A DNA stretch of 64,000 nucleotides from Psychrobacter piscatorii (lineage in GTDB: Bacteria > Pseudomonadota > Gammaproteobacteria > Pseudomonadales > Moraxellaceae): contig NZ_LNDJ01000001.1 in NCBI RefSeq assembly GCF_001444505.1, positions 62,001 through 126,000 of the forward strand, given 5' to 3'. Position numbers and translations under genes: made by a program. The notes under the pieces were generated by a model. That model was not told the DNA's origin and did no database searches. It was given only the letters and a program-made list of their open reading frames with translations. Positions 1 to 12,147 of this stretch are shown in pieces; the first letter of the stretch is position 1, and each line of letters starts with the position of its first letter.

Positions 1-223
1 TGTTCTATAAGCTAAAGTTTTAAAAAGAGTGAGACAGCTGTTTTTCAAGTATCTGGTACGGCTACGTAACATAGCAATACCAGTAGGTTGCGTTAGGTGA
101 CTGATAAAAGTCATATTTTACTTGCTTAATAGTGGCTGTCTCCTTATAATAAGTGGCGTTTTATTTTGGTTTAAAGATAATGCCTGTAGAGTAAGTCATT
201 TACGGATAAAAGTGTTGTAAGTA

Positions 224-232
224 TGCTATATT
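224..232 (+). promoter_or_regulatory. Candidate atp operon promoter (extended -10)
   Basis: The sequence TGCTATATT (TG at 224-225, TATATT at 227-232) forms an extended -10 element about 31 nt before the atpI start. There is no good -35 hexamer at 16-18 nt, which extended -10 promoters can tolerate. The rest of bases 1-263 shows only short open frames and no gene I can support. Confidence 0.35.
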
Positions 233-263
233 ATCCCAATGCTGAAAGGCTATAGGAATATCG

Positions 264-662
264 ATGACCAAGCCTGCCAAACGCACGCAAAAAGATAAAA
301 TAGGCATCTATATCAAACGGCAAGCATGGATATTGTTTATCCTTATCATTATTGCTTGGATTATAGATACGATTTGGTTACGTAGTGAGCTTACTGTAAC
401 AAAAAGCGCCGCCATTGGTGCACTGCTCAGTTTTACGACTCAAGCCGTTTTTGCTTTTTTTATCTTTTGGTACACTGGATATCGCGCGCGCCAACATATC
501 GTTAGCCAGCTATATCGAGGTCAGATGGCTAAATGGCTGTTGACTGTGTTTGGTTTCGCACTAATTTTTATTACCGTACAACCCCTATCGGCACCTGCGC
601 TATTTATCGGTTTTATGGTAATGCAAATTAGTCACAGTTGGATGTTGTGGCATATACGCTAG
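264..662 (+). CDS. atpI: ATP synthase protein I (AtpI)
   Basis: Small membrane protein encoded first in many atp operons. The family is thought to help assemble the c-ring and is not part of the finished enzyme. The 132 residues show a basic N-terminus followed by four hydrophobic segments (about residues 21-36, 48-69, 88-106 and 108-128), the usual AtpI size and topology. Position supports the call: it is the first gene before atpB in the same direction. It is separated from atpB by 680 bp holding a terminator-like hairpin, so it may be transcribed partly apart from the enzyme genes. The family is poorly conserved, so identity rests on topology and synteny. Confidence 0.85.
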   Translation: MTKPAKRTQKDKIGIYIKRQAWILFILIIIAWIIDTIWLRSELTVTKSAAIGALLSFTTQAVFAFFIFWYTGYRARQHIVSQLYRGQMAKWLLTVFGFALIFITVQPLSAPALFIGFMVMQISHSWMLWHIR

Positions 663-2209
<1,547 letters not shown>

Positions 2210-2224
2210 TTAGACATTCAATAG

Positions 2225-2491
<267 letters not shown>

Positions 2492-2509
2492 TCCGAAAGC
2501 TCAGTTGTA

Positions 2510-2568
2510 CATGTTTGGTGCTCAAGGGTTTTCTATTAAATATAGTCAAGATTTGACTACCAAACATG
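2510..2568 (+). repeat. Nested inverted repeat between atpE and atpF
   Basis: CATGTTTGGT (2510-2519) is perfectly complementary to ACCAAACATG (2559-2568). Inside the loop, TAGTCAA (2543-2549) pairs with TTGACTA (2553-2559, sharing one base with the outer arm). There is no T run, so this is not a classical terminator. A role in RNA processing or stability downstream of atpE is my inference. Confidence 0.6.
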
Positions 2569-2608
2569 ATCAATGAAACTGATTTTTCATTAACAAAGAG
2601 GTGATCAC

Positions 2609-3079
2609 GTGAATATCAATTTTACCCTCGTCGGTCAAGCCATTGCTTTTGCAATATTTGTGATTTTTTGCATGAAATTCGTGTGGCCACCACTTATCGG
2701 TGCCATCAATGAGCGTCAGCGTAAAATCGCTGAAGGTTTGAATGCCGCAGAAAAAGCAAAAGCAGATTTGGCAACCGCGGAGCAAAATGTCCAGCAGGAA
2801 CTTGATCTTGCAAAGACCAAGGCCGCTGCCCTAATCGAGCAAGCAAACAAGAGTGCCAATCAGCTCATCGAAGATGCAAAATCACAAGCCCAAGCGGAAG
2901 GTGAGCGCATTCGTCAACAAGCGCAAGCGTCTATCGACCAAGAAATCAATCAAGCGCGTGAATCATTACGTGCCCAAGTTGCTGAACTGGCTGTACTTGG
3001 TGCAGAGAAGATTTTGCAAGACAAAGTCGATGTGCAAAAACATGCCAGTATGTTAGACCAACTGGCGGCGAAGCTGTAA
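2609..3079 (+). CDS. atpF: ATP synthase Fo subunit b
   Basis: Peripheral stalk subunit. The 156 residues, the same length as the E. coli protein, give one N-terminal membrane helix (about 5-25) and then a long Ala/Gln/Glu/Lys-rich amphipathic helix (about 33-145) that dimerises and contacts delta. The start is GTG at 2609, preceded by AAAGAGGTG, and the protein begins [17 protein letters not shown], as expected for the family. It is separated from atpH by 13 nt, so the two are probably translated together. A 67-residue frame inside it is only a shadow. Confidence 0.97.
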   Translation: MNINFTLVGQAIAFAIFVIFCMKFVWPPLIGAINERQRKIAEGLNAAEKAKADLATAEQNVQQELDLAKTKAAALIEQANKSANQLIEDAKSQAQAEGERIRQQAQASIDQEINQARESLRAQVAELAVLGAEKILQDKVDVQKHASMLDQLAAKL

Positions 3080-3092
3080 TTGTGAGGATATA

Positions 3093-3716
3093 ATGGCTGA
3101 CTTATCAACCTTAGCACGACCGTACGCTAAAGCCGCGTTTGACTATGCCAATGAAAACGGCGCTGTACACGAGTGGGAAGATTTCTTACTTGTCGCTAGC
3201 ACTGTTGTCAATGACAAGTCGTTCAGTACTTGGCTAGACAATCCAGCTGTTTCTGCTGAGCATAAGTCAGCTGCTTTGGTCGATCTTTATGACTCACAAG
3301 TAGCCGGTGATAGCGACTCTGCTTTTAAACAGCTACTGGGCGAGAGCAAAGGTTCTCGCTACGGTAACAGTATTAGCTACCCTAAAGTATCACCCCAGCT
3401 CAATAATTTTGTTAAGCAGTTGGCGCAACAAGAGCGTCTGGCGCTGCTTCCTGAAGTTTATGAGCATTATCGCCGTCACAAGGCAATAAGCTTAAAGCAG
3501 CTTGACGCATATGTGACTTCTGCCTACCCATTGACTGATGAACAGCGTCAAATGCTGCAAACGCGTCTTGCTACATCACTAAATGCAAGCATAGTCATTC
3601 ATGAATCAGTGGACCCAAGTTTATTGGCAGGCGCTACAATCAAAGTCGGTGACAAAATCATTGATGATTCGATGCGCGGCAAGTTACAACAGTTAAAAAC
3701 ACAGCTAACTGCCTAA
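3093..3716 (+). CDS. atpH: ATP synthase F1 subunit delta, with an extra internal segment
   Basis: Connects the alpha3beta3 head to the b dimer. The N-terminal domain ([13 protein letters not shown], residues 7-19) and the C-terminal part (about 160-205, with [16 protein letters not shown]) are typical. The protein has 207 residues against 177 in E. coli. The extra 30 or so residues sit near 70-100, between LVDLYDSQ and LNNFVKQL, at the end of the N-terminal helical domain, and are rich in Ser, Gly and Asp. The frame is intact, so this looks like an in-frame insertion and not a frameshift. SD GAGGA lies just before the ATG. Confidence 0.96.
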   Translation: MADLSTLARPYAKAAFDYANENGAVHEWEDFLLVASTVVNDKSFSTWLDNPAVSAEHKSAALVDLYDSQVAGDSDSAFKQLLGESKGSRYGNSISYPKVSPQLNNFVKQLAQQERLALLPEVYEHYRRHKAISLKQLDAYVTSAYPLTDEQRQMLQTRLATSLNASIVIHESVDPSLLAGATIKVGDKIIDDSMRGKLQQLKTQLTA

Positions 3717-3728
3717 TGCCATTTATCG

Positions 3729-3751
3729 ACGCAGTCATATAGTGTCTGCGT
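3729..3751 (+). repeat. Short hairpin between atpH and atpA
   Basis: ACGCAG (3729-3734) pairs with CTGCGT (3746-3751) in the 93-nt atpH-atpA spacer. Only 6 bp and no T run, so it is weak on its own. It is listed because the other long spacers of this operon also carry inverted repeats. Confidence 0.35.
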
Positions 3752-3809
3752 GACAGTAAGAGCATTTGAGTCAGTGGGCGGGTTATCATAAATTAAAGGA
3801 AACAAGGCA

Positions 3810-5354
3810 ATGCAACAATTGAATCCAGCGGAAATCAGTAACCTGATTAAGCAGCGTATTCAAGACCTTGATGCGGGTGCAACTGCAAAGAATGAAGGCA
3901 CGATTGTCAAAGTATCTGACGGTATCGTGCAGATTCATGGTCTTGAAGATGCCATGTACGGCGAAATGATTGAGTTTGAAGGTGAAGTCTACGGAATGGC
4001 GCTTAACTTAGAGCGTGATTCTGTTGGTGCAGTAGTACTAGGTGACTTCCTAAAATTACAAGAAGGTCAAAAAGCCTATTGTACTGGTCGCATTCTTGAA
4101 GTACCCGTAGGTCCTGAGCTGCTAGGCCGTGTTGTTGACGCTTTGGGTAATCCTATTGATGGCAAAGGTCCTATCGATGCCAAGATGACTGACAAAGTTG
4201 AAAAGATCGCCCCTGGTGTTATCGATCGTCAGTCAGTAGATCAGCCAGTGATGACCGGTTATAAAGCCGTTGATACTATGATCCCAATCGGTCGTGGTCA
4301 GCGTGAGCTTATCATTGGTGACCGTCAGACTGGTAAAACAGCAATGGCTATCGATGCGATCATCGCACAGAAAGCTTCAGGCATTAAGTGTGTATACGTG
4401 GCTATCGGTCAGAAACGTTCGACCATCGCTAACGTGGTACGTAAGCTTGAGCAAACTGGCGCATTAGAATACACCACTGTTGTGGTAGCTTCAGCGTCAG
4501 AGCCTGCAGCACTTCAGTACATCGCGCCTTACTCAGGTTGTACGATGGGCGAATACTTCCGTGACCGCGGTGAAGATGCACTGATTGTATTTGATGATTT
4601 ATCAAAACAAGCCGTTGCTTATCGTCAGATTTCACTACTATTACGTCGTCCGCCAGGTCGTGAAGCCTATCCTGGTGATGTATTCTATTTACACTCACGT
4701 TTACTTGAGCGTGCATCACGCGTAAACGCGGATTACGTAGAAAAGTTCACTAACGGTGAAGTGAAAGGTAAAACTGGTTCTTTAACCGCACTACCAATCA
4801 TCGAAACACAAGCAGGTGACGTATCTGCATTCGTACCAACCAACGTCATTTCGATCACTGATGGTCAGATCTTCCTAGAGTCTAGCTTATTCGCCTCAGG
4901 TATCCGTCCAGCAGTCAACGCTGGTATCTCGGTATCGCGTGTTGGTGGTTCTGCTCAGACTAAGATCATCAAAAAGCTTTCTGGTGGTATTCGTACCGCA
5001 CTAGCTCAGTATCGTGAATTAGCAGCATTTGCTCAGTTTGCCTCAGATCTTGATGACGCAACTCGTGAACAGCTTGATCATGGTGAGCGTGTTACTGAAT
5101 TGATGAAGCAAAAGCAGTATCAGCCAATGTCAATCTCTGAGCAAGCGGCGGTTATCTATGCATCAAACGAAGGTTTCTTAGCTGACGTACCTGTCGAAAA
5201 GATTGGTTCTTTCGAAGAAGCGTACTTGCGCTATATGCATGATGAACAAAGTGAATTGATGCGTGAGATTGATGACACTGCGAACTACAATGATGATATC
5301 GCAGGTCGTTTAAAGTCAGCGTTAGAGACCTTTAAACAAAATCACAGTTATTAA
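3810..5354 (+). CDS. atpA: ATP synthase F1 subunit alpha
   Basis: Non-catalytic nucleotide-binding subunit of the F1 head. The 514 residues are close to the family standard. The Walker A motif GDRQTGKT is at 170-177, a Walker B region with [16 protein letters not shown] follows, and the beta-barrel N-terminus precedes it (about 25-95). AAAGGAAAC upstream is the ribosome site for the ATG at 3810. It is followed by a 209-nt spacer with a two-stem structure before atpG, much longer than in compact atp operons. Nothing in the sequence suggests loss of function. Confidence 0.99.
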   Translation: MQQLNPAEISNLIKQRIQDLDAGATAKNEGTIVKVSDGIVQIHGLEDAMYGEMIEFEGEVYGMALNLERDSVGAVVLGDFLKLQEGQKAYCTGRILEVPVGPELLGRVVDALGNPIDGKGPIDAKMTDKVEKIAPGVIDRQSVDQPVMTGYKAVDTMIPIGRGQRELIIGDRQTGKTAMAIDAIIAQKASGIKCVYVAIGQKRSTIANVVRKLEQTGALEYTTVVVASASEPAALQYIAPYSGCTMGEYFRDRGEDALIVFDDLSKQAVAYRQISLLLRRPPGREAYPGDVFYLHSRLLERASRVNADYVEKFTNGEVKGKTGSLTALPIIETQAGDVSAFVPTNVISITDGQIFLESSLFASGIRPAVNAGISVSRVGGSAQTKIIKKLSGGIRTALAQYRELAAFAQFASDLDDATREQLDHGERVTELMKQKQYQPMSISEQAAVIYASNEGFLADVPVEKIGSFEEAYLRYMHDEQSELMREIDDTANYNDDIAGRLKSALETFKQNHSY

Positions 5355-5361
5355 TTTAACG

Positions 5362-5440
5362 GGTTAAGCCGAAGTGGTTATGATTGTCGTTTGAAAAGTG
5401 GCGCGTTGTCTGACTAGATATTGGCGCCACTGTCTTAACC
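5362..5440 (+). repeat. Two nested stems between atpA and atpG
   Basis: Outer arms GGTTAAG (5362-5368) and CTTAACC (5434-5440) enclose an inner stem AGTGGCGC (5397-5404) with GCGCCACT (5424-5431). The inner 8-bp stem is GC-rich. There is no T run. Probably an RNA structure of the polycistronic message; the function is unknown. Confidence 0.55.
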
Positions 5441-5563
5441 ATGATCGGTATTAGATCGCGTAATGCCACAAGATATAAAATGTTATTCTATAAAAGTGAT
5501 GTTGTATATCAAATGATTGTTGCATGCGCCAATGCTTTTTAACCCTCTTATATTGGAATCATT

Positions 5564-6445
5564 ATGGCAAGCTTAAAAGAGATACGTGCCAAAGTCACCA
5601 GTATTAAAAGCACCCAGAAAATCACTCGTGCCATGCAAATGGTAGCAGCGAGCAAGATGCGCCGTGCTCAAGAGCGCATGGAAGTGGGTCGCCCGTATGC
5701 TGATAGTATGCGCCGGGTTATTTCGCATTTGGTGCATGCCTCATCAGACTACAAACATCCGTATATGGTATCGCGTCCAGTCAATAAGGTTGGCTATATT
5801 GTCATCACCTCTGACCGTGGCCTAGCGGGTGGTTTGAATATTAACTTATTCAAAGCTTTAACTAAAAGTATCCAAGATTATCAAGATCAGTCAGTACAAG
5901 CTGAGTTTGCAGTCATCGGTGCCAAAGGTGTCAGCTTCTTCAAAAACTTTGGTGGTAATGTTACATCGGCTGTGACCGATTATGGTGACAAACCAACGTT
6001 TGAGCAATTAAATGCACCGGTTCAAGCCATGCTTGAGGACTATAGTAACGGTAAACTTGACCGTATTTATGTCGTCTACAACCGATTCGTCAATGCGATG
6101 ACTCAGAAGCCAACGGTTAATCAGTTGGTACCTCTACCAGAGCAGTCATTTGGTGATGAAGACAGTGGTCTACAGACAGAACTTAGCTGGGATTATATCT
6201 ACGAGCCTGACATCAAGACGTTGATTGATGAATTGCTTGGTCGCTATATCGAGTCGATTGTTTATCAAGCGGTAATGGAAAACATTGCCTCTGAGCAGTC
6301 TTCACGTATGGTCGCGATGAAAGCGGCAACAGATAATGCTGGTGACCTTATTAACGATTTACAGTTGGTTTATAACAAGCTGCGTCAAGCGGCGATTACC
6401 CGAGAAATCTCGGAAATCGTTGGCGGTGCTGCTGCTGTTTCATAA
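5564..6445 (+). CDS. atpG: ATP synthase F1 subunit gamma
   Basis: Central rotor shaft. The 293 residues begin with [20 protein letters not shown], the typical N-terminal coiled-coil helix, and end with the matching C-terminal helix containing [19 protein letters not shown] (about 262-280) and the conserved EI-rich end. The Rossmann-like middle domain includes [12 protein letters not shown]. The length is near the family norm (287 in E. coli). Only 38 nt, with AAGGAG, separate it from atpD. Confidence 0.98.
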   Translation: MASLKEIRAKVTSIKSTQKITRAMQMVAASKMRRAQERMEVGRPYADSMRRVISHLVHASSDYKHPYMVSRPVNKVGYIVITSDRGLAGGLNINLFKALTKSIQDYQDQSVQAEFAVIGAKGVSFFKNFGGNVTSAVTDYGDKPTFEQLNAPVQAMLEDYSNGKLDRIYVVYNRFVNAMTQKPTVNQLVPLPEQSFGDEDSGLQTELSWDYIYEPDIKTLIDELLGRYIESIVYQAVMENIASEQSSRMVAMKAATDNAGDLINDLQLVYNKLRQAAITREISEIVGGAAAVS

Positions 6446-6465
6446 TTGACTACACCTATATATAG

Positions 6466-7917
<1,452 letters not shown>

Positions 7918-7938
7918 GTTGTATGAGCATGAGTTAAT

Positions 7939-7970
7939 GAGTAGGTATAATATAAATTTTATATCTACTC
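7939..7970 (+). repeat. Hairpin between atpD and atpC
   Basis: GAGTAGGTATAA (7939-7950) pairs with TTATATCTACTC (7959-7970), 12 bp with one G-T pair and an 8-nt loop, followed only by TTT. It could be a weak attenuator that lowers atpC (epsilon) expression, or a processing element. Confidence 0.6.
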
Positions 7971-8032
7971 TTTAGTAACGCATCGCAGTGTTTACTGTTT
8001 TTTGATTGCGCTTTGATGGTAAGGAGTTAAGT

Positions 8033-8449
8033 ATGGCAACGTTACAATGTCGCGTCGTAAGTGCTCGTGAAGAGTTGTATTCAGGCGAAATTAGCATGTT
8101 AATAGCTACTGGTACCGAAGGCGAGATTGGTGTATTGCCAGGTCACACACCGCTGATTACTTTGCTAAAACCGGGTGCAATGCGAGTGCAAAAAGCAAAC
8201 GGCGAAGAAGAAGTGATCTATGTTTCAGGTGGCGTATTAGAAGTACAACCAAAAATGGTTACTGTATTGGCTGATACTGCTATGCGTGCGCATAATCTTG
8301 ACGAAAGCAAAATCGTTGAGGCACGCAAAAAAGCGGAGCAAATGCTGGTCAATCAATCTGATACATTACAAACCAATGCGGCTTTGGCCTCACTTGCAGA
8401 GTCAGTAGGACAATTACAGACTATTCGTAAGTATAAAAACCGCGCGTAA
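8033..8449 (+). CDS. atpC: ATP synthase F1 subunit epsilon
   Basis: Rotor subunit that links gamma to the c-ring and can inhibit ATP hydrolysis. I place the start at the ATG at 8033 because AAGGAG (8021-8026) precedes it and the protein then begins MATLQCRVVSAREELYSG, as in the family. An upstream in-frame TTG at 8006 lacks support. The result is 138 residues, with the N-terminal beta-sandwich (1-85) containing GEIGVLPGHTPLIT and the C-terminal two-helix region (about 90-138). It is the last gene of the operon, and a strong terminator follows. Confidence 0.97.
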   Translation: MATLQCRVVSAREELYSGEISMLIATGTEGEIGVLPGHTPLITLLKPGAMRVQKANGEEEVIYVSGGVLEVQPKMVTVLADTAMRAHNLDESKIVEARKKAEQMLVNQSDTLQTNAALASLAESVGQLQTIRKYKNRA

Positions 8450-8508
8450 TTTATTACTGATAACCGTAAATATTCGCTTTAGTTTACTGTTTCAAGTAAT
8501 GATAAGAA

Positions 8509-8534
8509 AACAGCCTACAATGGGCTGTTTTTTT
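8509..8534 (+). terminator. Terminator of the atp operon
   Basis: AACAGCC (8509-8515) pairs with GGCTGTT (8523-8529) over a 7-nt loop, with a T run to 8534. It lies 60 nt after the atpC stop. Confidence 0.9.
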
Positions 8535-9068
8535 ATGTCTGCTGGTTAATGATTGATTCACTTCATTATGATTGACCTCGATAAGCTCTGAGGTATGAAT
8601 AAATGAATTCTCTATTTTTTAAAGCAAAATGGTTCATCTATGATTGAGGGAAACAATATTAGAATATTCCGAAAAGTTACTGGCGACAATCGTAATATGT
8701 CGTTATATTAGATAATGGAACATCGTAAATAAACAGCGATGATTGAGTATATTTGAGCAACCTTAATCATTCATTTGATAATTCATATGTACTTAAATAT
8801 TAAGTAGTCTGTAAAAGTAAAACCATTAGCTAATGCAGAAATATATGACATTATTTTTGGACGTAAACTAAAGTTTTAGTCGATGTAGTTTATAGGTTTT
8901 GTTAACGACTATCAGCTATAGTATAGGAAGCGACACGTTTAATAGTATACTGTGCTGCTAAGTTTGTAACAGCTATACGAACATCGATTGTGCCACTTTA
9001 TGGTGCTATTAATTTTTACCGCTCTTACTTTTACTGCTTTTAAATTAGATGTATTAGAGGATATAACA
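8535..9068. promoter_or_regulatory. bfmR upstream region
   Basis: 534 bp, AT-rich, no gene seen. A possible sigma-70 pair is TTGTTA (8899-8904) with TATAGG (8922-8927), 17 nt apart. TATACT at 8946-8951 is another -10 candidate. Both are weak matches. bfmR transcription presumably starts here. Confidence 0.35.
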
Positions 9069-9785
9069 ATGACAACGACTGAAGAAGACAACACCCCCCG
9101 AATCTTGATTGTTGAAGATGATGAGCGTCTGGCCATGTTGACTCAAGATTACTTGGTCAAAAATGGTTTAGAAGTAGCAATTGAAACTGATGGTAACCGC
9201 GCTATTCGCCGTATCGTCAATGAGCAACCAGACATGGTCGTACTTGATGTTATGCTTCCTGGTAGCGATGGTCTGACCGTATGCCGTGAAGTGCGTCCAC
9301 ATTATCAAAATCCGATTTTGATGTTGACTGCCCGTACTGAAGATATGGATCAAGTATTAGGTCTTGAGATGGGTGCTGACGATTATGTCGCCAAGCCTGC
9401 TCAGCCACGTGTATTGCTTGCCCGTATTCGTGCTTTGCTACGTCGTTCAGAAAATGCACCATCAGAAGATGTGCCACAGCGTCTAGAGTTTGGCGAGCTA
9501 GTCATCGACAACGGTGGTCGTTCAGTCAATCTAGGTGACGAATTGGTTGATTTCACCAGTGCAGAATACGATCTACTATGGTTACTTGCGTCTAACGCAG
9601 GTCGTATCTTATCTCGTGAAGATATTTTTGAGCGTCTACGCGGTATTGAGTATGATGGACAAGATCGCTCAATCGATGTACGTATCTCACGTATCCGTCC
9701 AAAAATCGGTGATGATCCAGAAAATCCAAAACGTATTAAGACGGTACGTAGTAAGGGTTATCTATTTGTGAAAGAAGGTAACTAG
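9069..9785 (+). CDS. bfmR: OmpR-family response regulator, BfmR/RstA type
   Basis: DNA-binding regulator of the BfmRS system, which in Acinetobacter controls biofilm, envelope and stress genes. The start at 9069 follows AGAGGAT and gives 238 residues; the longer in-frame extension back to 8988 is non-coding in character. The receiver domain (about 11-122) has the acidic pair E16/D17/D18, phospho-acceptor D60 in VVLDVMLPG and K109 in YVAKP. The C-terminal winged helix (about 138-236) contains FTSAEYDLLWLLASNAGR and ends RIKTVRSKGYLFVKE. From memory it is nearly identical to Acinetobacter BfmR, especially in the C-terminal domain. A terminator follows directly, before bfmS. Confidence 0.93.
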   Translation: MTTTEEDNTPRILIVEDDERLAMLTQDYLVKNGLEVAIETDGNRAIRRIVNEQPDMVVLDVMLPGSDGLTVCREVRPHYQNPILMLTARTEDMDQVLGLEMGADDYVAKPAQPRVLLARIRALLRRSENAPSEDVPQRLEFGELVIDNGGRSVNLGDELVDFTSAEYDLLWLLASNAGRILSREDIFERLRGIEYDGQDRSIDVRISRIRPKIGDDPENPKRIKTVRSKGYLFVKEGN

Positions 9786-9832
9786 GTCGAACTGATTCAT
9801 ATAATCATGAAATATTGAGAATCACTTCACAA

Positions 9833-9860
9833 AAAAACCAGCCTAGTTGCTGGTTTTTTT
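9833..9860 (+). terminator. Terminator between bfmR and bfmS
   Basis: AAAAACCAGC (9833-9842) pairs with GCTGGTTTTT (9849-9858) over a 6-nt loop, and T continues to 9860. It is a convincing intrinsic terminator 48 nt after bfmR. The remaining 244 nt up to bfmS must therefore hold a bfmS promoter or depend on read-through; I see no strong promoter there. Confidence 0.85.
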
Positions 9861-10104
9861 TGTGGCTAAATTCTAATTTTTGAACTTAAATGCGGTGTTA
9901 TGTGGTTTAATTAAGCACTTATTATAGACGCGAACTAAATGCATAAAATGTCTATTCTGTTTGGATGATCATTGCACATCCATTAAAATGTACCATTTAG
10001 CGTCTGATAATCCTATTCAACAGTGTTCGATATCAATTACATAGCAGCGATTATATGCTAGATGATGTCAGCAGTTTTTATCTATTAAGTTGGTCACGGC
10101 ACGT

Positions 10105-11793
10105 ATGTCATTAGTCTCTTCTTTAAAACACAGTATTTTTGTTCGTATCTATGCTGGACTACTCATAGTCTGTTTGTGCGTAGCATTGTTTGCGCAGTTA
10201 TTGATGGGTACTATCAATAAGGAGCGTGTACAGTCCTATCGTGAAAACATGGCAATGGGGGCTTTTCATCTGGTGAGCGAAGGTATCTCTCACCAAAACA
10301 CTGCAGAAGAGCGGGAATACTGGTTGTCTGATGCCAGTAGTTTGTTTGGTGCAAATTTTAAAATCATACCTATTGATGAAGTAGATTTTACTGCCAGCGA
10401 GCTACGACGCTTTAAAAATGATAATACTGTCGTTCGTTACGTCGAACAGCCTGTGTATGCAGATGTTTATTATCGCTTGCCGGATAATGAGAATGTCCTA
10501 ACAGCACGGATATCGGAGGTTACGGAGCAGCAAGTCAGAGCAATTGCTGTCTTTTTATTGGACGATTTGTCTTATGAAGTCACCTTGTCTGATAAACGTG
10601 CACGCTTGGCCGAACTTGAGGAGAAATTTTCTTTTCCTCTGGCATTTGTGCCTGTTAACACGCTCGATTTAGATTCAGATCAAATGTCACGCCTACGCCG
10701 CGATGAAGTGGTCATCTCATTACAAGACCCTAATAGTAGTACCAGTAGCTCGGCCATCAAGATAGTGGTTCCGTCTGAAATCAATGATATGGCAGTCTTG
10801 ATAGGGCCTGTACCCTTATTTAACTGGTTTCCACTTAATTTGATTATTAGTATGATCCTGATTAGTATGTTTTTAATCAGTTTGGGTGTTTATGCGCTTA
10901 TTTTCCCACTTGAGCGCAAGCTACAGCTGATTCAAGTTGGTGTTAATGAGGTGAGTAAAGGCAACCTTGATATTCAAGTACAAGTAATTGGTCAAGATGA
11001 GATCGCACGTTTATCAGCCACCTTTAACGCAATGACGTCACATATAAAGCGTTTGATTGAGTCGCAACGAGAGCTCACGCGAGCCGTATCACATGAGCTT
11101 CGTACGCCAGTTGCTCGTATTCGATTTGCGGTAGATATGCTGGCTGATACTGATGACGAAGATTCACGGTTTATGCAGCGTGACTATATCGATGAAGATA
11201 TCGAATCACTTAATGGCTTGATTGATGAGATTTTGACTTATGCCAAGCTCGAAGAAGGCTCGCCAAAATTAGATTTAGAACCAGTAAATCTCAGAGAGCT
11301 GCTACAGCAGATTGAGCGTGAGACCAATGCACTAGGTAAGCCGATTAAAATAGTGACCAACTTGCCAAATGCGAAAGTAACCGCGATTGCTGATCGACGC
11401 TATCTGCACCGTGTGATTCAGAATCTTGCAGGTAATGCTTTACGTTATGCTGAAACTACTATTATCGTGAGTGCTGGTGTTAAAAAGGGCAATGCTTTCG
11501 TTAGCGTCGAAGATGACGGTCATGGTATTCCTGAGGCTGATCGTGAAAAAGTATTTATACCGTTTTCGCGCTTGGATGATAGCCGTACACGAGCATCAGG
11601 CGGCTACGGCCTAGGTCTGTCTATTGTATCGCGCATTGCCTTTTGGTTTAATGGTAGTATGAAAGTAGATGAGAGCCGAGATCTTGGCGGCGCAAGATTC
11701 GTAATGACATGGCCTATCAAGCCGCTGACACAAGTTTTGGCTGCTGATGAATTGACGCAAGAAAAAAGCGAACGCGATTTTGACACTAAATAA
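10105..11793 (+). CDS. bfmS: Sensor histidine kinase, BfmS/RstB type
   Basis: Inner-membrane kinase and probable partner of the adjacent BfmR. I use the ATG at 10105 (562 residues); a TTG at 10090 is possible, and neither has a strong ribosome site. Order: TM1 (about 11-34), a periplasmic sensor of roughly 200 residues, TM2 (about 243-266), HAMP (about 267-322), the phosphorylation motif SHELRTPVAR with H330, N box NLAGNALRYA, and G boxes DDGHGIPE and GGYGLGLS. All catalytic boxes are intact. A 59-residue ORF with a strong SD follows at 11935. It is unusual that bfmR ends in its own terminator, so kinase and regulator may be expressed at different levels. Confidence 0.9.
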   Translation: MSLVSSLKHSIFVRIYAGLLIVCLCVALFAQLLMGTINKERVQSYRENMAMGAFHLVSEGISHQNTAEEREYWLSDASSLFGANFKIIPIDEVDFTASELRRFKNDNTVVRYVEQPVYADVYYRLPDNENVLTARISEVTEQQVRAIAVFLLDDLSYEVTLSDKRARLAELEEKFSFPLAFVPVNTLDLDSDQMSRLRRDEVVISLQDPNSSTSSSAIKIVVPSEINDMAVLIGPVPLFNWFPLNLIISMILISMFLISLGVYALIFPLERKLQLIQVGVNEVSKGNLDIQVQVIGQDEIARLSATFNAMTSHIKRLIESQRELTRAVSHELRTPVARIRFAVDMLADTDDEDSRFMQRDYIDEDIESLNGLIDEILTYAKLEEGSPKLDLEPVNLRELLQQIERETNALGKPIKIVTNLPNAKVTAIADRRYLHRVIQNLAGNALRYAETTIIVSAGVKKGNAFVSVEDDGHGIPEADREKVFIPFSRLDDSRTRASGGYGLGLSIVSRIAFWFNGSMKVDESRDLGGARFVMTWPIKPLTQVLAADELTQEKSERDFDTK

Positions 11794-11850
11794 CAATGCT
11801 GAATAATACTGAACAATGATAACAAGTAAAAAATTATCATCATTAAACGA

Positions 11851-11880
11851 ACCTGATTACCAATATTTTGATAATCAGGT
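11851..11880. repeat. Perfect 9-bp hairpin after bfmS
   Basis: ACCTGATTA (11851-11859) and TAATCAGGT (11872-11880) flank a 12-nt loop. No T run follows on either strand. It lies between the bfmS stop and the SD of the micro-ORF at 11935, so it may affect expression of that ORF. Confidence 0.5.
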
Positions 11881-11934
11881 GTCATGCTTGCAGCAGCTTA
11901 TTCTAGGGTAGTTTGACAATATAGGAGGCAAAGG

Positions 11935-12114
11935 ATGCCATATTTATTTGGTGGCTTGGTGCTATTGAATGCGATTACGCTGGGTTACTACTTGTTTCTA
12001 AAGCAGCCATCAACAACCCAAACGCTAAAGACAGCCAAAGAAGAAATTACTCAGCCATTAGCATTTACTAATAGTGCTGAATATATTCCGCCTATCATTG
12101 GTAGCAAAGATTAA
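11935..12114 (+). CDS. 59-residue putative membrane micro-protein downstream of bfmS
   Basis: A short ORF that reads MPYLFGGLVLLNAITLGYYL at its start and ends EYIPPIIGSKD. A textbook SD AGGAGG (11923-11928) sits 6 nt before the ATG. Residues 3-22 form one hydrophobic helix, followed by about 35 polar residues, which suggests a single-pass inner-membrane protein with a soluble tail. It lies 141 nt behind bfmS on the same strand and ends 33 nt before the convergent envZ-like gene. I do not recognise a family with certainty. The strong ribosome site, membrane-helix composition and position argue for a real gene, perhaps a kinase modulator, but that function is a guess. Confidence 0.7.
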   Translation: MPYLFGGLVLLNAITLGYYLFLKQPSTTQTLKTAKEEITQPLAFTNSAEYIPPIIGSKD

Positions 12115-12147
12115 TTTATCCACGCAGGGTTTGTCTGAGCTATAGTG

